A stretch of DNA of 64,000 nucleotides, taken from positions 1,563,001 to 1,627,000 of the forward strand of contig JAMKCF010000007.1 of the NCBI GenBank assembly GCA_023634235.1, read 5' to 3'. Of this stretch, positions 1-10,260 are shown piece by piece (positions within the stretch are counted from its first letter, which is position 1; each line of letters opens with the position of its first letter). A program made the translations under genes and the position numbers. Source of the DNA: Pisaster brevispinus. Taxonomy: Eukaryota > Echinodermata > Asteroidea > Forcipulatida > Asteriidae. The notes under the pieces were generated by a model. That model saw only the letters and a program-made list of their open reading frames with translations, searched no databases and was not told the origin of the DNA.

Positions 1-517
1 TCCGGGTCAACTGGAAGTGGGCCTATATCTCAATAATTACTTAGCCAATTTTCAATTTCTTTCAGTTATATACCCTTTAAGCATTGAATATTAAACTAGG
101 GTTACCATGACCCCATGTTAACCTTTCCTTCCGGGTCAACCGGAAGTGGGATCATTACTCAAGAATTACACAACCCATTTTCAAATTTTTTTCAGTGATA
201 GAGTCTTTGAGCATTGAAGATTAGCCTTGTTCTACCGTGACCCAATGTTGATCTTACTTCTAGGTCAACCGGAAGTGGGACCATATCTCAAGAACTACAG
301 AGCCGATTTTCTTTGTTTTCAGTTATAAACCCTTTGAGCAATGAAGATAAGCCTTGGGTTACCGTAACCCCATGTTGACCTTTAATTCCGGGTCAACCGG
401 AAATGGAACCATATCGTTCAATCTTGAACTTAGGCTCACTTTAAATGTCTGGATCAATTAATCAAAGCACAACAAAACGGAACAGCTTTGTGTTTGTTCA
501 CAAACACTTAGTGTCTA

Positions 518-518
<1 letters not shown>
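1..518 (+). mobile_element. Minisatellite-bearing element with Helitron-type 3' end, copy A (cut by window edge)
   Basis: About four units of a ~125-bp direct repeat run from the window edge to about 420. Each unit carries GGTCAACCGGAAGTGG, then CATATCTCAAGAA, then a TTCAGTTATA block. The array is followed by a unique tail with an 8-bp-stem hairpin at 490-507 (GTGTTTGT-TC-ACAAACAC), 7 nt, and CTAG at 515-518 followed by T. A hairpin shortly before CTRR, inserted before T, is the known 3' end of Helitrons. The same end recurs at 2230-2258 and inverted at 24268-24297. No Rep/helicase ORF is present, so this is a non-autonomous copy. The TC-type 5' end lies outside the window or was not recognised. 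Confidence 0.6.

Positions 519-550
<32 letters not shown>
519..550. repeat. (TTA)n microsatellite
   Basis: About ten TTA units follow directly after the CTAG terminus of the Helitron-like copy A. Confidence 0.9.
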
Positions 551-551
<1 letters not shown>

Positions 552-559
552 TTTGTTTC

Positions 560-1340
560 TGTCAAAATTGCCATAGCTTTTGTACACGATTTTGTACGAA
601 CCTAAGCTCTAAAATAATAGATATGGGAGATTCAGATCTTACATCAAATTGAAGCTTAGAACATGAAATTATGCTAAGAGTAAAATTGTTCAAGTTCTTC
701 ATTAATTAGCTGAGTTATAATGACATGAATATTTAATTAGGCAATCTTGTTCCCACCATATCTCAAGAAGTATATGTCTGATCCTCAAACTGTTTTCAAA
801 TATAGACTCGTCTTATTATGTAGCTCTGTAGCGTGGCAAAAAATTCATAAAACGTCATCAATGACGTCATTTGTTGGCGCGTTTTTGTTCTGTGTACAAA
901 ACACTTGGCGCTGAAAGGACAAATGTTTTGACAGTCAAAAACACGATATTTTCAATTAAAATTACGAATTAGTTTCCTAAACTACATAAACTGTTATGAA
1001 AAGTTAATTGCTTTTAATAAGAGATGTTCCTGGTCATTAAAACTTATCAAAGTAGAACAATTTCCACGAAAATTAACGATTCAGTGACAAATCGGACACC
1101 AATGGCTTGGAGACAAGGTTCCGTTCATCGACTAAAAATGTAGTCAGGATGCCCTGCGACACAGAGAAAAATGCACGCGAAATGCCGTAACGAAATAGCC
1201 GACTTCTGGGTACCAGTCGCTGCACACTATTTATACAAAAATATCGATCTATAGCGTATTGAAACGGTGGCTTGTGCATGTGTACATGTACGTCGTGATT
1301 CTGTTGCCCAGGGCACTCGACGATTTTGTCCCGGGCGCTA
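560..1340 (+). repeat. Diverged dispersed repeat, related to 26620-26960 on the other strand
   Basis: The stretch holds no gene. Blocks such as CATCAAATTGAAGCTTA (about 641), GAATATTTAATTAG (about 726), CACCATATCTCAAGAAGT (about 757) and a GACGTCA block with TGTACAAAACAC (about 858-905) recur in the same order, diverged and inverted, at 26620-26960. The CATATCTCAAGAAG block links it to the neighbouring minisatellite elements, so it may be part of a longer family member. The last 400 bases show nothing further that I recognise. Confidence 0.45.
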
Positions 1341-1344
1341 CATT

Positions 1345-2258
1345 TGAATATTTAACTAGTTAATCTTTGCAGCACCATATCTCAAGAAGTACACAGCCGA
1401 TTTTCAAACTTTTATCAGTTATAGACTCCTTGGGCATTGGAGATTAGCTTTGGGAAAACGTGACCCAATGTTGACCTTTATTTAGGGGTCAACCGGAAGT
1501 GGGACCATATCTCAAGAATTACACAACCGATTTTCAAACATTTTTCAGTTATAGACTCCTTGGGCATTGGAGATTAGCTTTGGGAAACCGTGACCCAATG
1601 TTGACCTTTACTTAGGGGTCAACCAGAAGTGGGACCATATCTCAAGAACTACACAACCGATTTTCAATTTTTTTCAGTTATAGACTCCTTGGGCACCAAA
1701 GATCAGCCTTGGGTAACCATGACCCCATGTTGACCTTTACTTCCGGGTCAACCGGAAGTGAGACCATATCTCAAGAACTACACAACCGATTTTCAAACTT
1801 TTTTCAGTTATAGACTCCTTGGGCACCAAAGATCAGCCTTGGGTAACCATGACCCCATGTTGACCTTTACTAGGGGTCAACCGGAAGGGGACCATATCTC
1901 AAGAACTACACAACCAATTTTCAATTTATTTTCAGTTATAGATCCTTTGAGCATTAAAGATTGAACTTGGGTAACCCTGACCCCATGTTGACCTTTACTT
2001 CCGGGTCAACTGGAAGTGGGCCTATATCTCAATAATTACTTAGCCAATTGTCTTTGTTTTCAGTTATAAACCCTTTGAGCATTGAATATAAGCCTTGGGT
2101 TACCGTAACCCCACGTTGACCTTTAATTCCGGGTCAACCGGAAATGGAACCATATCGTTCAATCTTGAACTTAGGCTCACTTTAAATGTCTGGATCAAAA
2201 ATCAAAGCACAACAAAACGGAACAGCTTTGTGTTTGTTCACAAACACTTAGTGTCTAG
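1345..2258 (+). mobile_element. Minisatellite-bearing element with Helitron-type 3' end, copy B
   Basis: Six to seven units of the ~125-bp repeat (unit starts near 1373, 1494, 1616, 1746, 1873, 2001 and 2127) end in the same tail as copy A: hairpin at 2230-2247, then CTAG at 2255-2258 followed by T. The units are well matched to each other, which suggests recent expansion or homogenisation. Short ORFs inside the array are by-products of the repeat. Confidence 0.6.
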
Positions 2259-2398
2259 TTTTTATTTGTTTGCTGTTAACTATGTTCATACATAGTGTAC
2301 AGCAAACAAATTATGTAGTTATCCTTTCCTGTAATTGGCAGCTCCTCCGCTGTAGATGGTTTTGGTCAATAAATCAACAATAAACAATCAACAATGAG

Positions 2399-2643
2399 TA
2401 TTTCCATCTGTAAGCTCACTGATTCGAAAGTTCATGCCAGTTCCAATTCTCCATAGAAATATTTCCATCTGGAAGCTCACTGGTTCTAAAGTTCATACCA
2501 GTACCAATCCTCCATATAAATATTTCCATCTGAAAGCTCACTGATTCGAAAGCTCATACCAGTACCAATCCCCCAGAGAAACATCTCCCTCTGAAAACTC
2601 ACTGATTTTCATGTTTATACCAGTACCAAATCTCCACGGAAAT
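2399..2643. repeat. 62-bp minisatellite, four units
   Basis: Four consecutive units of about 61-62 bp each contain TATTTCCATCTG, AGCTCACTGATTC and ATACCAGTACCAAT. The fourth unit is the most diverged. A possible single diverged unit lies at about 18039-18115. Confidence 0.8.
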
Positions 2644-3387
2644 ATTTCCATTTGAAATAATACTGTCAAAGTCTATGACATAATATATATGTATAGTTTA
2701 AAAACCACTTTAATCACGGCTGTTCGCTTCAACTTTCCCTTTCAGTGGGGCAGGTGGGGTAAATAATATTTGAGTGAATGATGCCTTTGACGAAACAAGC
2801 ATGGAATTGGCCCACAGTCAGATTATGTCATGAGAAATGTTATTTTGAAATAAATAGGGCCATCGCTGATAATTGAACAAGAAAGTAAAACCTATTTTTA
2901 AAGGACAACAAATCTGCGATGGCCATTTTGTCAATGATTGTGTGCCAAATGTCATGGCTGTATCAACGAGGGCACAACCTCATCACATAAAAAACATTCC
3001 GTATTATTATCCAATTGTTTGGTTTTACTTCCCAGTTCCTGTTTGAGTGATAAAATAAACACACGTGGTATTTTGTTCGTGATTGTAGTTCCTCGTCGAT
3101 AGCAAGGTGGCATTCCCTTCGTAAACATCATACTAGTCGGACTTTAATGGTTGAACTTACGTTGGTTTTATAACAGAAGTCTACTTCGTCCATCATTTAT
3201 TTCCACGGAATTTGACATCGTGTTGTTTTGAATGAATTGGCGTACCCAACACTTGAAGAGGGTGAACAGGTCGCTTCAAAACAGTGAAACCACCATTCAG
3301 CTGGATATACAATAAGACTATTCATTGACTACAGTGTAGTTGAGAATCGTCATTAATCTACCAGACTCAGCGATAGACACCGTCGAC
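2644..3387. other. Intergenic stretch upstream of the small ORF
   Basis: AT-rich DNA without a supported ORF or a repeat that I recognise. If the ORF at 3388 is real, its promoter and leader would lie here. Confidence 0.5.
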
Positions 3388-3594
3388 ATGAATTACATGT
3401 TTATTCTGATGATAGACTTGATATTTCTCGGCTCACTTGGAATTATAGGGTTATTGTTAATTTGGATTCTACGGAGATTTTGTTCCACCTCATGCTGCGT
3501 TGACTTGGAGAGGAATTCGCGTCAGAGTGACGTCTTGGATCTGTCGACCTTCAATGACCAAAACGACACTACCCTGAATAATAATAAAGAGTGA
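3388..3594 (+). CDS. Candidate 68-residue single-pass membrane protein
   Basis: An ATG in good context (GAC before ATG) opens a 68-codon frame ending in TGA. Residues about 4-28 form a continuous hydrophobic helix, followed by Arg-Arg, a Cys-rich patch (C-S-T-S-C-C) suited to palmitoylation, and an acidic, Asn/Asp-rich tail. There is no signal peptide, so type III topology would be expected. A good splice donor (CAG|GTAAGA) lies 18 nt past the stop at 3612/3613 and a good acceptor at 3936/3937, so the stop would sit in a spliced transcript ending near an AATAAA at about 4378. I do not recognise a family. The frame could equally be chance or an exon of a larger membrane protein. Confidence 0.3.
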   Translation: MNYMFILMIDLIFLGSLGIIGLLLIWILRRFCSTSCCVDLERNSRQSDVLDLSTFNDQNDTTLNNNKE

Positions 3595-3601
3595 TGACGT
3601 C

Positions 3602-4207
3602 ATGATCGTCAGGTAAGAACTTATAATATACCTCATCGTCAAAGGGGTCTGGGATAGTATCACGTGATTTGATCCTCGCGCATATTAATGAGATCATGTT
3701 AGATGCAGGCTGCATTCGAAGTTAAATTCTAAACTTTACAAACTGTGGACTAATAAGTGTGATTCATTAAATTACTAATTTTTATTTAGTTTTATCATAG
3801 ATGTGCTGTTGTTCTTGTTTTTTGACGGCTGAAATAATAATAAGAAGAAGAAGAACAGGGTAATAATAATCATCATTCACATCCATTAATATTTTTTCAA
3901 GCTGATATTAATTTGATAAAATTTGATTGATTCCAGGAACCGAAAGCGAGTGAAAGTCAGTAGAAGGCGTCGGGAAGATGAGATTACGTCACAGTTTCGG
4001 TTCGCATTCGTATACAAAAACCAGGTCATCGAAAATGAAAGAGAGTTGATTTCCTTTCAACAGTTGAGTACTCGTATGTTTATACACGTTTTAACAAAGC
4101 ATAAAGCTGTGAGATTGTTACTATATACCGTGTCCCCGAAGATAGCGATCCCCGGCAGACTCGGAGTGGTGTGTCTTTCGCTTTCACCTGACCGACACAA
4201 TCGGTGA
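3602..4207 (+). CDS. Possible second ORF across the same intron (3602-3612 joined to 3937-4207)
   Basis: An ATG just after the stop of the 68-codon ORF reads ATG-ATC-GTC-AG to the donor at 3612 and continues in phase through the acceptor at 3937 to a TGA at 4207, giving 93 residues. The product would start very basic (N-R-K-R-V-K-V-S-R-R-R-R) and end without a recognisable domain. The intron borders are good (CAG|GTAAGA and TTCCAG|G), but the ORF itself has no homology that I recognise and may simply be the untranslated 3' exon of the upstream gene. Confidence 0.18.
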
Positions 4208-4500
4208 CGTTCTTCACCACGGCACAACTGTCTGAAGATAGGCTGAACTTATCCCTTCATCGGAATTACAGTTTACTGCTGTGACAGGAGAGGAAGTAGA
4301 CGTCTCCAAAGAAAAACTAGAATTGTACAACAAAAGTTTAAACAGGATTGGTGGAGCTGAACCGTTTTTATACAGGAAATAAAGAACCTGTGGAAATTTG
4401 GGCTTAACCCGTTGTGTGAGTCAGGAGAAAACCATGCACAATGATCAGCATGTAAAGCAATTGTCCTATATTTTGAATGTAACAACCGATCAGCTGTTGC

Positions 4501-4535
4501 GTTGTTTGTTTGTTTGTTTGTTTGTTTGTTTGTTT
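4501..4535. repeat. (GTTT)n microsatellite and homopolymer-rich DNA
   Basis: About eight GTTT units are followed by T- and G-runs up to about 4574. The Phe/Val/Cys-rich frames here are artefacts of this composition. Confidence 0.9.
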
Positions 4536-4639
4536 TGGGGTTGTTTTTTTTTTGGGTTTTTTTTGGGGGGGGGTTATTTGGTGTGTTTTTCTGGAATATT
4601 ACTTCACTTCGGAGGAAAATTTTTCACAGAAAAAAAAGT

Positions 4640-5056
4640 GGTCCTAGGACTAAAGATCAGGTGTCGCGTTTACAACCAGTGCCTGATCCAGCTCTGATCC
4701 CACGTTTGATCACAGCTGTATACACAGAAACACAAGCAAAAAGCCCACCATTCCTATAGCAAAACCTGAAATGACCGCATTGAATTGCAGTGTCTGATCA
4801 TGTCCGATCTACCTTTGCGTTTACACTTGTTACTGGAATTCACCTTGCCGGATCTGATTAACCCATTGCAAGGTTCAACCCTCCTTATCAAAGAATTGCA
4901 GGATCTTGCGTGTCTGACCTTGTTTTTGTTTTGTTTTTTGTTTGTTTTTTGTTTGTTTTTTGGTGTGTTTTTTTTTGCGTTTACACTAGCTGTTAATCCA
5001 CAATGCAGGATCAGATCCGGGTCTGATCCACCTTTCTGGATCTAGTGTAAACGGGG
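4640..5056. repeat. Probable non-autonomous DNA element with GATC-rich subterminal repeats
   Basis: The segment carries repeated short blocks in both orientations: GCGTTTACA at about 4664, 4812 and 4978, its complement TGTAAACG near 5046, and many (C)TGATC/GATC(C) words. Dense short inverted subterminal motifs are typical of non-autonomous hAT-like elements. I could not fix terminal repeats or a target duplication. Confidence 0.3.
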
Positions 5057-6653
5057 TACGAATCGTTTGCTGAAATGTTTCAGTACATCCGGTAAGACCT
5101 CAAGCTATTTAGATTTGCAAAGTAAATGACACCCCCCCCCCCCCGCCCCATTCTCTTCCATACTCACGTTGTTATTATCATCTGAATTATGTACGTCTGA
5201 TCAGCATGGAAGTTCGAATTCAAATAAATTAATATAGTATGCAATTTGCTTCCTTGTACATTACCCATAACAATTTATATTTACTTTACTACTTTACTAA
5301 CTGCAAGATTATTACATAGGGTCATTTGTTTTATTGTATTTATGCATTTACTCTCTTTTTTTTTCTTATTGGTTAATCATTTGGCAAACAATGAGAAAAA
5401 TTTGAGTGGTTTCGGGATTCAATAGACCATGGAGAGACTGTAGAGAAAAACAGTTCCATCTTGTACGATCCTGGGTTACAAGGGGGCCAACTGTCCTCCA
5501 AAATTTCGGGCAAAACAGTAAGAAAGAGTAAAACAGGGCAGAGAAAAGACAAAAATACGTTTTACCTGGTGTTAAATTTGTGTACTTGTGTTTTTACATG
5601 AGCCCGTAAAATTTCAGGCAAATCAACCATTTAGCCCCATTAGCCAAAGGGTCCCAAGACACCAACTGTTGCACCAACTGTTGCATCATGCCGTGGTCTA
5701 AGCAGCTGGCAGCATACATAATTTGTTCAAGGCATATCATTAGTATGTTTAATTCATAAAGACCACCAAGCCCACCGTTGCTCGATCGCATACACTGTGT
5801 GCGTGTGTGTGTGTGTGTGTTACGGAAGTGATGTAGTCCATTAAGCGAGTGATATTATTATTTGGTATTGTATTTTATTCTATACTACGAGTATTTGGAA
5901 ATGAATGCACGACTAACCTACTATACCAATATTGATCAAGTTACAACGACTGTTTTATGTACCAGTCTAACTTTAGAAAAGGCAGTAGTAATGTTAAAAC
6001 AAACAAGAAGTGTTCGCAGAAACACGAACACCGATTAAAATTGATGATTGCTTTAAAGTTAGCCTAAGATCATTGAAATAATGCCAGAACTTATTGTATC
6101 ATCTCAAGCTTCAACATGACTGGGCACCTCAAAAACAAATCATTGTTGCATTAAACAGCCGTAGATTCTACAGGTGGGTATGTGCTGTGCAATGAAGCGA
6201 TGCAACGCTAGCAACGCTAGTGAAAGCTGTCGCTAACGACGCGGTGTACCAGCGACTGACCTTAACTAATGCTGGTAAATAATGAAGGACGTTGGCAGTA
6301 ATTTATAATGTACACCACGGAAATCCTGTTAGAATTATCACCCAGTTCCATATGTGTAGATGAAGAACATGACTTGATTAATACTGCATCTGGAGCATTT
6401 AGGAGAAGCGTCTATCAGTAAATGAGGCAGTGAAAGGTGACTTTAATGCTGGCTGCTGTCTGTTTTTTTAAGCCGACTCGTGAAAGCAGCAGGTAGTAGA
6501 TGTGCGCAACGCTTAGCAATAGCTGGCATTGTTGTCCTCAAAATGGCGGTGTATCATGGACTCATACTTACCATCAACAGAAGCACTCGCGCCGGAAAAC
6601 GTTGTACTCTGTGATTCAATATCAAATATTGTAACCATCATTATTTTGTCAGA
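5057..6653. other. Intergenic region upstream of the Kirrel-like receptor
   Basis: No supported gene. It holds a poly-C run near 5132 and a (GT)n run at about 5801-5820. The promoter of the gene starting at 6654 should be here, but I see no clear TATA element. Confidence 0.5.
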
Positions 6654-8573
6654 ATGATTGATGACAGAGTCAGCATGAAGTTGATCTTGGTTGGACTTCT
6701 TGTTGCACCATTATTATCACAAATGGTGCTGAGTCAAGAACAGTATTTTACCATCCAGCCTCGAAACACAATCGCCCTGTTGGGAGAGAGCGCGACGTTC
6801 TACTGTCGCATCGCAGACAAGACTGGGATAGTCTTCTGGGTAAAGGACTCGCAAATTTTCGCCCACGAGAATCGACCGCAGCTTGGGTCTTCGGACGCAA
6901 CCCCCCGGGCTATTTTTGGCAACACTACCCTCGGTGAGTACAACCTGCAACTGACTGGGGTGGCCAAGGAAGATCAAGGGAGATACGAGTGCAAAGTGAC
7001 CTCATCTGCAGGTACACAAGCGACCAGTTTAACATCCCAGCCAGCGCTCCTCACCGTCCTGGACTTTCCGTTGGATGAGTTCCCCCTATGTGTGATGAGT
7101 ATCCGAGACACACTAACTGAAGGAGATGCGGTCGAGTTGACTTGTGCATACCTCAATAACTCCACCACTCGGACTGCTCTAACATGGGAGCGACTGGACA
7201 CACCAGCATTGCTGTCCAACACCAAGCAAGTTTCACGAGATGGATACTACATAAGAAGGCATACCATAACACTAAGTTTCGAGGATGATATGTCTACCTA
7301 CCAGTGTATAGCGTCCACACCAGGTAAGGATACACGATCATGCACAACGGGGACCTTGGATGTCCAGCATCGCCCCGTTGTTTCAATTACCCCAACCTTG
7401 TTAACGGCAAAGACTGGGGACAATGCTCGCTTCACATGTCACACAAGCTCGGCTAACCCGTCACCCGTTTCCTATCAATGGTATTACCGAGGCAGAGCGG
7501 TGAACAGACTATCCGAAGGGATTGACTTGTTGGACAATGTCGACAGAGACCCACAAATTCTCATTAATAATTTGGTTGTTCCGACGGGAGAAGTATCCGT
7601 AATATGTGAGGTCACAAATGACGTTGGTTCCACCAGGGCGATAGGTCTTATCAGACAAGAGGACGCAGAATTAGTTTATATAACCAATGAGGAGCTTTTG
7701 CTTTGGTTGATTCCTTGCTCTGTCGTAGTCGCCCTTGTCGTATTGCTACTCTTCATAGCAATCATCACGCTTGACTTATGTCCGTGTTGCCGGACATTTT
7801 GCAACAAGAAAGGAGGCAGACGACGAGTTTTATCCCCTGACCGGAGTTTGAACAGCACTTGGTCTGCCGCTGAAAACTACGGCATGTCCCCCTCCCCCAC
7901 GAGATCACGGCGACTCAGTGAACCGGACTCTACGGACTTCTACGTAACCAGAGCGATACGCACACCGACCTCTATCGATCAAACTCAAAACACTTCTCAT
8001 CATAACTCGACTGGTGAAAGCCATCCTCACTCAAACCACACTCCCTCGCCAAATTGTCGCACCCCATCTTCTAACTACCGTACCACTTCCCCTAACTATT
8101 ACCACTCCACACCCAACGGTAGGCTGGACACGAATAGGATCGAGTCCGAAGAAATCTCCGGTCATCAGTACCAACAGCGACGACCGGGTAACAGGGATCA
8201 TTTCCGGCGGGGCGTAAGCCCACAGAGTGCCGGCATGAACCGTGGCAGCAGTCACGCTGAATTTTCGGAAATTCAAACCCCTACTCGTAACTCCGTACTG
8301 TCTGATTCCGGTTTGGACTTTGCCGCGTCGTCATCAATGGATTCACGGAGTCCAACCCCACGAGAACGGGTTGTATACGCTCAAATAATGCGCAATAGAG
8401 CCGATGAGTCGGCCAACGAGCGGTCTCGAGACTCCCCACCCAGGCAAAGATCACCTGGTGCGCCCTCTGGCATCCCACTGCCAACCAGCTCGACATCTAA
8501 CAACCGTTCAACGCTCGAAGTGCCTGAAAACGGTATCCATCGTGCTCGTTCAGTTGAACTGCCACCGATGTGA
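6654..8573 (+). CDS. Intronless three-Ig, single-pass receptor, Kirrel/nephrin-like, with an ITIM-like motif
   Basis: A 639-residue frame without introns. The second ATG (Met8) gives the better signal peptide (about residues 8-27), so translation may start at 6675. Three Ig domains follow: about 30-136 (C51, W62, D-Q-G-R-Y-E-C113), 140-237 (C164, W178, C218) and 240-335 (C262, W276, C318). The G-E-Y-N-L run and R-Y-E-C of domain 1 resemble the IRRE/Kirrel cell-adhesion family. A transmembrane helix at about 348-376 is followed by a Cys-rich juxtamembrane patch (L-C-P-C-C-R-T-F-C) and a ~260-residue Ser/Pro/Asn-rich tail. The tail contains V-x-Y575-x-x-I, an ITIM-type site. The likely role is surface adhesion or recognition. 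Family placement is by pattern, without alignment. A lack of introns across 1.9 kb is unusual for such a receptor and could mean a retrogene or a single-exon lineage. Confidence 0.85.
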   Translation: MIDDRVSMKLILVGLLVAPLLSQMVLSQEQYFTIQPRNTIALLGESATFYCRIADKTGIVFWVKDSQIFAHENRPQLGSSDATPRAIFGNTTLGEYNLQLTGVAKEDQGRYECKVTSSAGTQATSLTSQPALLTVLDFPLDEFPLCVMSIRDTLTEGDAVELTCAYLNNSTTRTALTWERLDTPALLSNTKQVSRDGYYIRRHTITLSFEDDMSTYQCIASTPGKDTRSCTTGTLDVQHRPVVSITPTLLTAKTGDNARFTCHTSSANPSPVSYQWYYRGRAVNRLSEGIDLLDNVDRDPQILINNLVVPTGEVSVICEVTNDVGSTRAIGLIRQEDAELVYITNEELLLWLIPCSVVVALVVLLLFIAIITLDLCPCCRTFCNKKGGRRRVLSPDRSLNSTWSAAENYGMSPSPTRSRRLSEPDSTDFYVTRAIRTPTSIDQTQNTSHHNSTGESHPHSNHTPSPNCRTPSSNYRTTSPNYYHSTPNGRLDTNRIESEEISGHQYQQRRPGNRDHFRRGVSPQSAGMNRGSSHAEFSEIQTPTRNSVLSDSGLDFAASSSMDSRSPTPRERVVYAQIMRNRADESANERSRDSPPRQRSPGAPSGIPLPTSSTSNNRSTLEVPENGIHRARSVELPPM

Positions 8574-9772
8574 ATACAAACTGTTGAATTCGCACACAAA
8601 ACATTGTTCCAAGTCTTTTTGATCGTCATAAAAGTTGAGAATGGGACATTGCTTTATTTCCAACCTCGAGTTTTCAAAGATTGACGATATAAGTCTTTTT
8701 AAAAATATATATATTTTTTTTTTAAGAGATGTTGCCAGTATTCATCTGTTCTGTTTGCGGTAGAAGTATTGTTATTTTTATTTTATTTTTTTCTTGCATT
8801 TCCAGGTTAACTTTAAGGAATGCCAGACTCTTCCCTTTAATAGCCTCGTTTTACGTACATGTACATTGATTAAAATAAATTCAATTTAGAGACAAATATT
8901 ATTGCATTGTCTTAAAAATGTCCACTTGATGAATTTCCAAAATTCAACAAGTGAACACATCAAGTGATTTAATTGCAGTTTCAGCTTAGCTGTTTTGAAT
9001 ACCCGCTAATGAACTTGTGTTTTGAAATTGTGGTGCAACAGGGGTAGTGTTTTAAAAGGGGGTTTTATCTTTTACAAAAATCCTTATGCTGTTCTTAAAT
9101 TGCTTTTATCTAAAAACACAAGTCCATTCCTTCTTACTAAAAAAAATGTGTTTAAAGATATGATACTATGTTTTCGTAGTGTTTTAACTTGGTCAGGTTT
9201 GGTGCTGTGTTTATTTGTTTATTGTTATTGTGTATTTTACAGCAATTTCAGAGGCTGTTTGTGATTGAACCCATTCATTACGATGAATGTTTGATAAACC
9301 GTGTTACCAATTCACCATTATTCAAAATGCACACTAAAATTGTGTCTTATTTGTGTTACAGTTTTCAACGGAAAGAATGTTCCCCGTTATTTGCAAGGAA
9401 ATACAATTGTTTACAAAAGGTTTATGAATATTTGAACAACTGAAAGCAATTGTTGGATTAATCTTTTTGTACTTTTATCATTTTGCTTGTAACAAATGCA
9501 GCCCACCTTGCTAAAACAGTTTATTTCCAAATGGATTTTATTGCAATAGTTTCCTGACAAAGTTGTGCAAGATAACTAAATCCTTCAGTTATTGTTCTTT
9601 TGAATTCTTTGTAAGGAGTGTGTGTTTATACTCACGCGTACCTAAGTTTTGAATTCTGTTTCATATTTCATTTCATTGTCAAATAAAAAGGAACATTCAG
9701 TTTGAATGATTAACGAATTGATCACAAATACATCTTATAAATATTTAAATGGACCAATACTGGAGTGGTTTA
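8574..9772. other. 3' UTR and AT-rich intergenic DNA
   Basis: The 3' UTR of the Ig receptor probably ends after the AATAAA at 8874-8879. The remainder is AT-rich and holds no supported gene. Confidence 0.5.
8874..8879 (+). promoter_or_regulatory. Candidate polyadenylation signal of the Kirrel-like gene
   Basis: AATAAA about 300 nt after the stop codon. Other AATAAA words further on (for example near 9681) are possible alternatives. Confidence 0.45.
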
Positions 9773-9829
9773 ACTTCATGCTTGACTGACCATCTTGGTA
9801 ATACCAAGATGGTCAGTCAAGCATGAAGT
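9773..9829. repeat. Perfect 27-bp inverted repeat with 3-nt loop
   Basis: The arms at 9773-9799 and 9803-9829 are exactly complementary (left arm begins ACTTCATGCTTGACTGACC) and are separated by AAT. It would form a very stable hairpin or cruciform. It lies directly before a SINE. Confidence 0.95.
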
Positions 9830-9869
9830 ACAGCTAATTTCATAGAGCTGCCAAAGTGAACACAGTTAG

Positions 9870-10055
9870 CACTTTGTCTGGTTTACGAAAACATTTCCCA
9901 AGTAATAAACCATCATGGAAACTGACGGTGGGTAATAACAAGAATACATTTATTTGGTGTTGATAAAGAACATTTGTTTTTACTAGAACGGGATTTGAAC
10001 CAGCGACCTCATGGTTTACTTGCCGCGACCGATACACCACATGGCTCTATTATTT
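9870..10055 (-). mobile_element. tRNA-derived SINE (copy S1)
   Basis: Read on the minus strand: a tRNA-like head at about 9984-10047 with A-box-like TGGTGTATCGG and B box GGTTCAAATCC, followed by an AT-rich body and a 3' end GTTTATTACTTG near 9898. The same 3' end is shared by the SINEs at 23515 and 37116. The tRNA stems are degenerate, so this is not a functional tRNA gene. Confidence 0.65.
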
Positions 10056-10114
10056 GACGGTCGTACTGTTGTATGACCTCTGACTGCAACCCACAAACAA
10101 ATATACTGACATAA

Positions 10115-10260
10115 TACAGGGAGTAGGGAGACAGCCAGCATAAAGCTATAAATAGCTCTAGGTCACATCGGCACGTAGTTAACCCTGGGGTCACAGGTTC
10201 AAATACCATTCCAGTCACTTTGTCTCTGTTTACCTCAAAATTTGAAATCATTTCTCAACA
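10115..10260 (+). mobile_element. tRNA-derived SINE, second subfamily (copy S2)
   Basis: Leader GGGAGACAGCCAGCAT, then a tRNA-like segment with B box GGTTCAAATAC at about 10196-10206, then CCAGTCACTTTG. The leader GGGAGAC(C)GCCA is shared with the copies near 12700 and 36950, which marks a subfamily different from S1. Confidence 0.55.

Noticed and set aside
6717..8629. Several 60-87-codon antisense frames under the Kirrel-like gene
   Set aside because: They are shadows of a high-quality coding exon.
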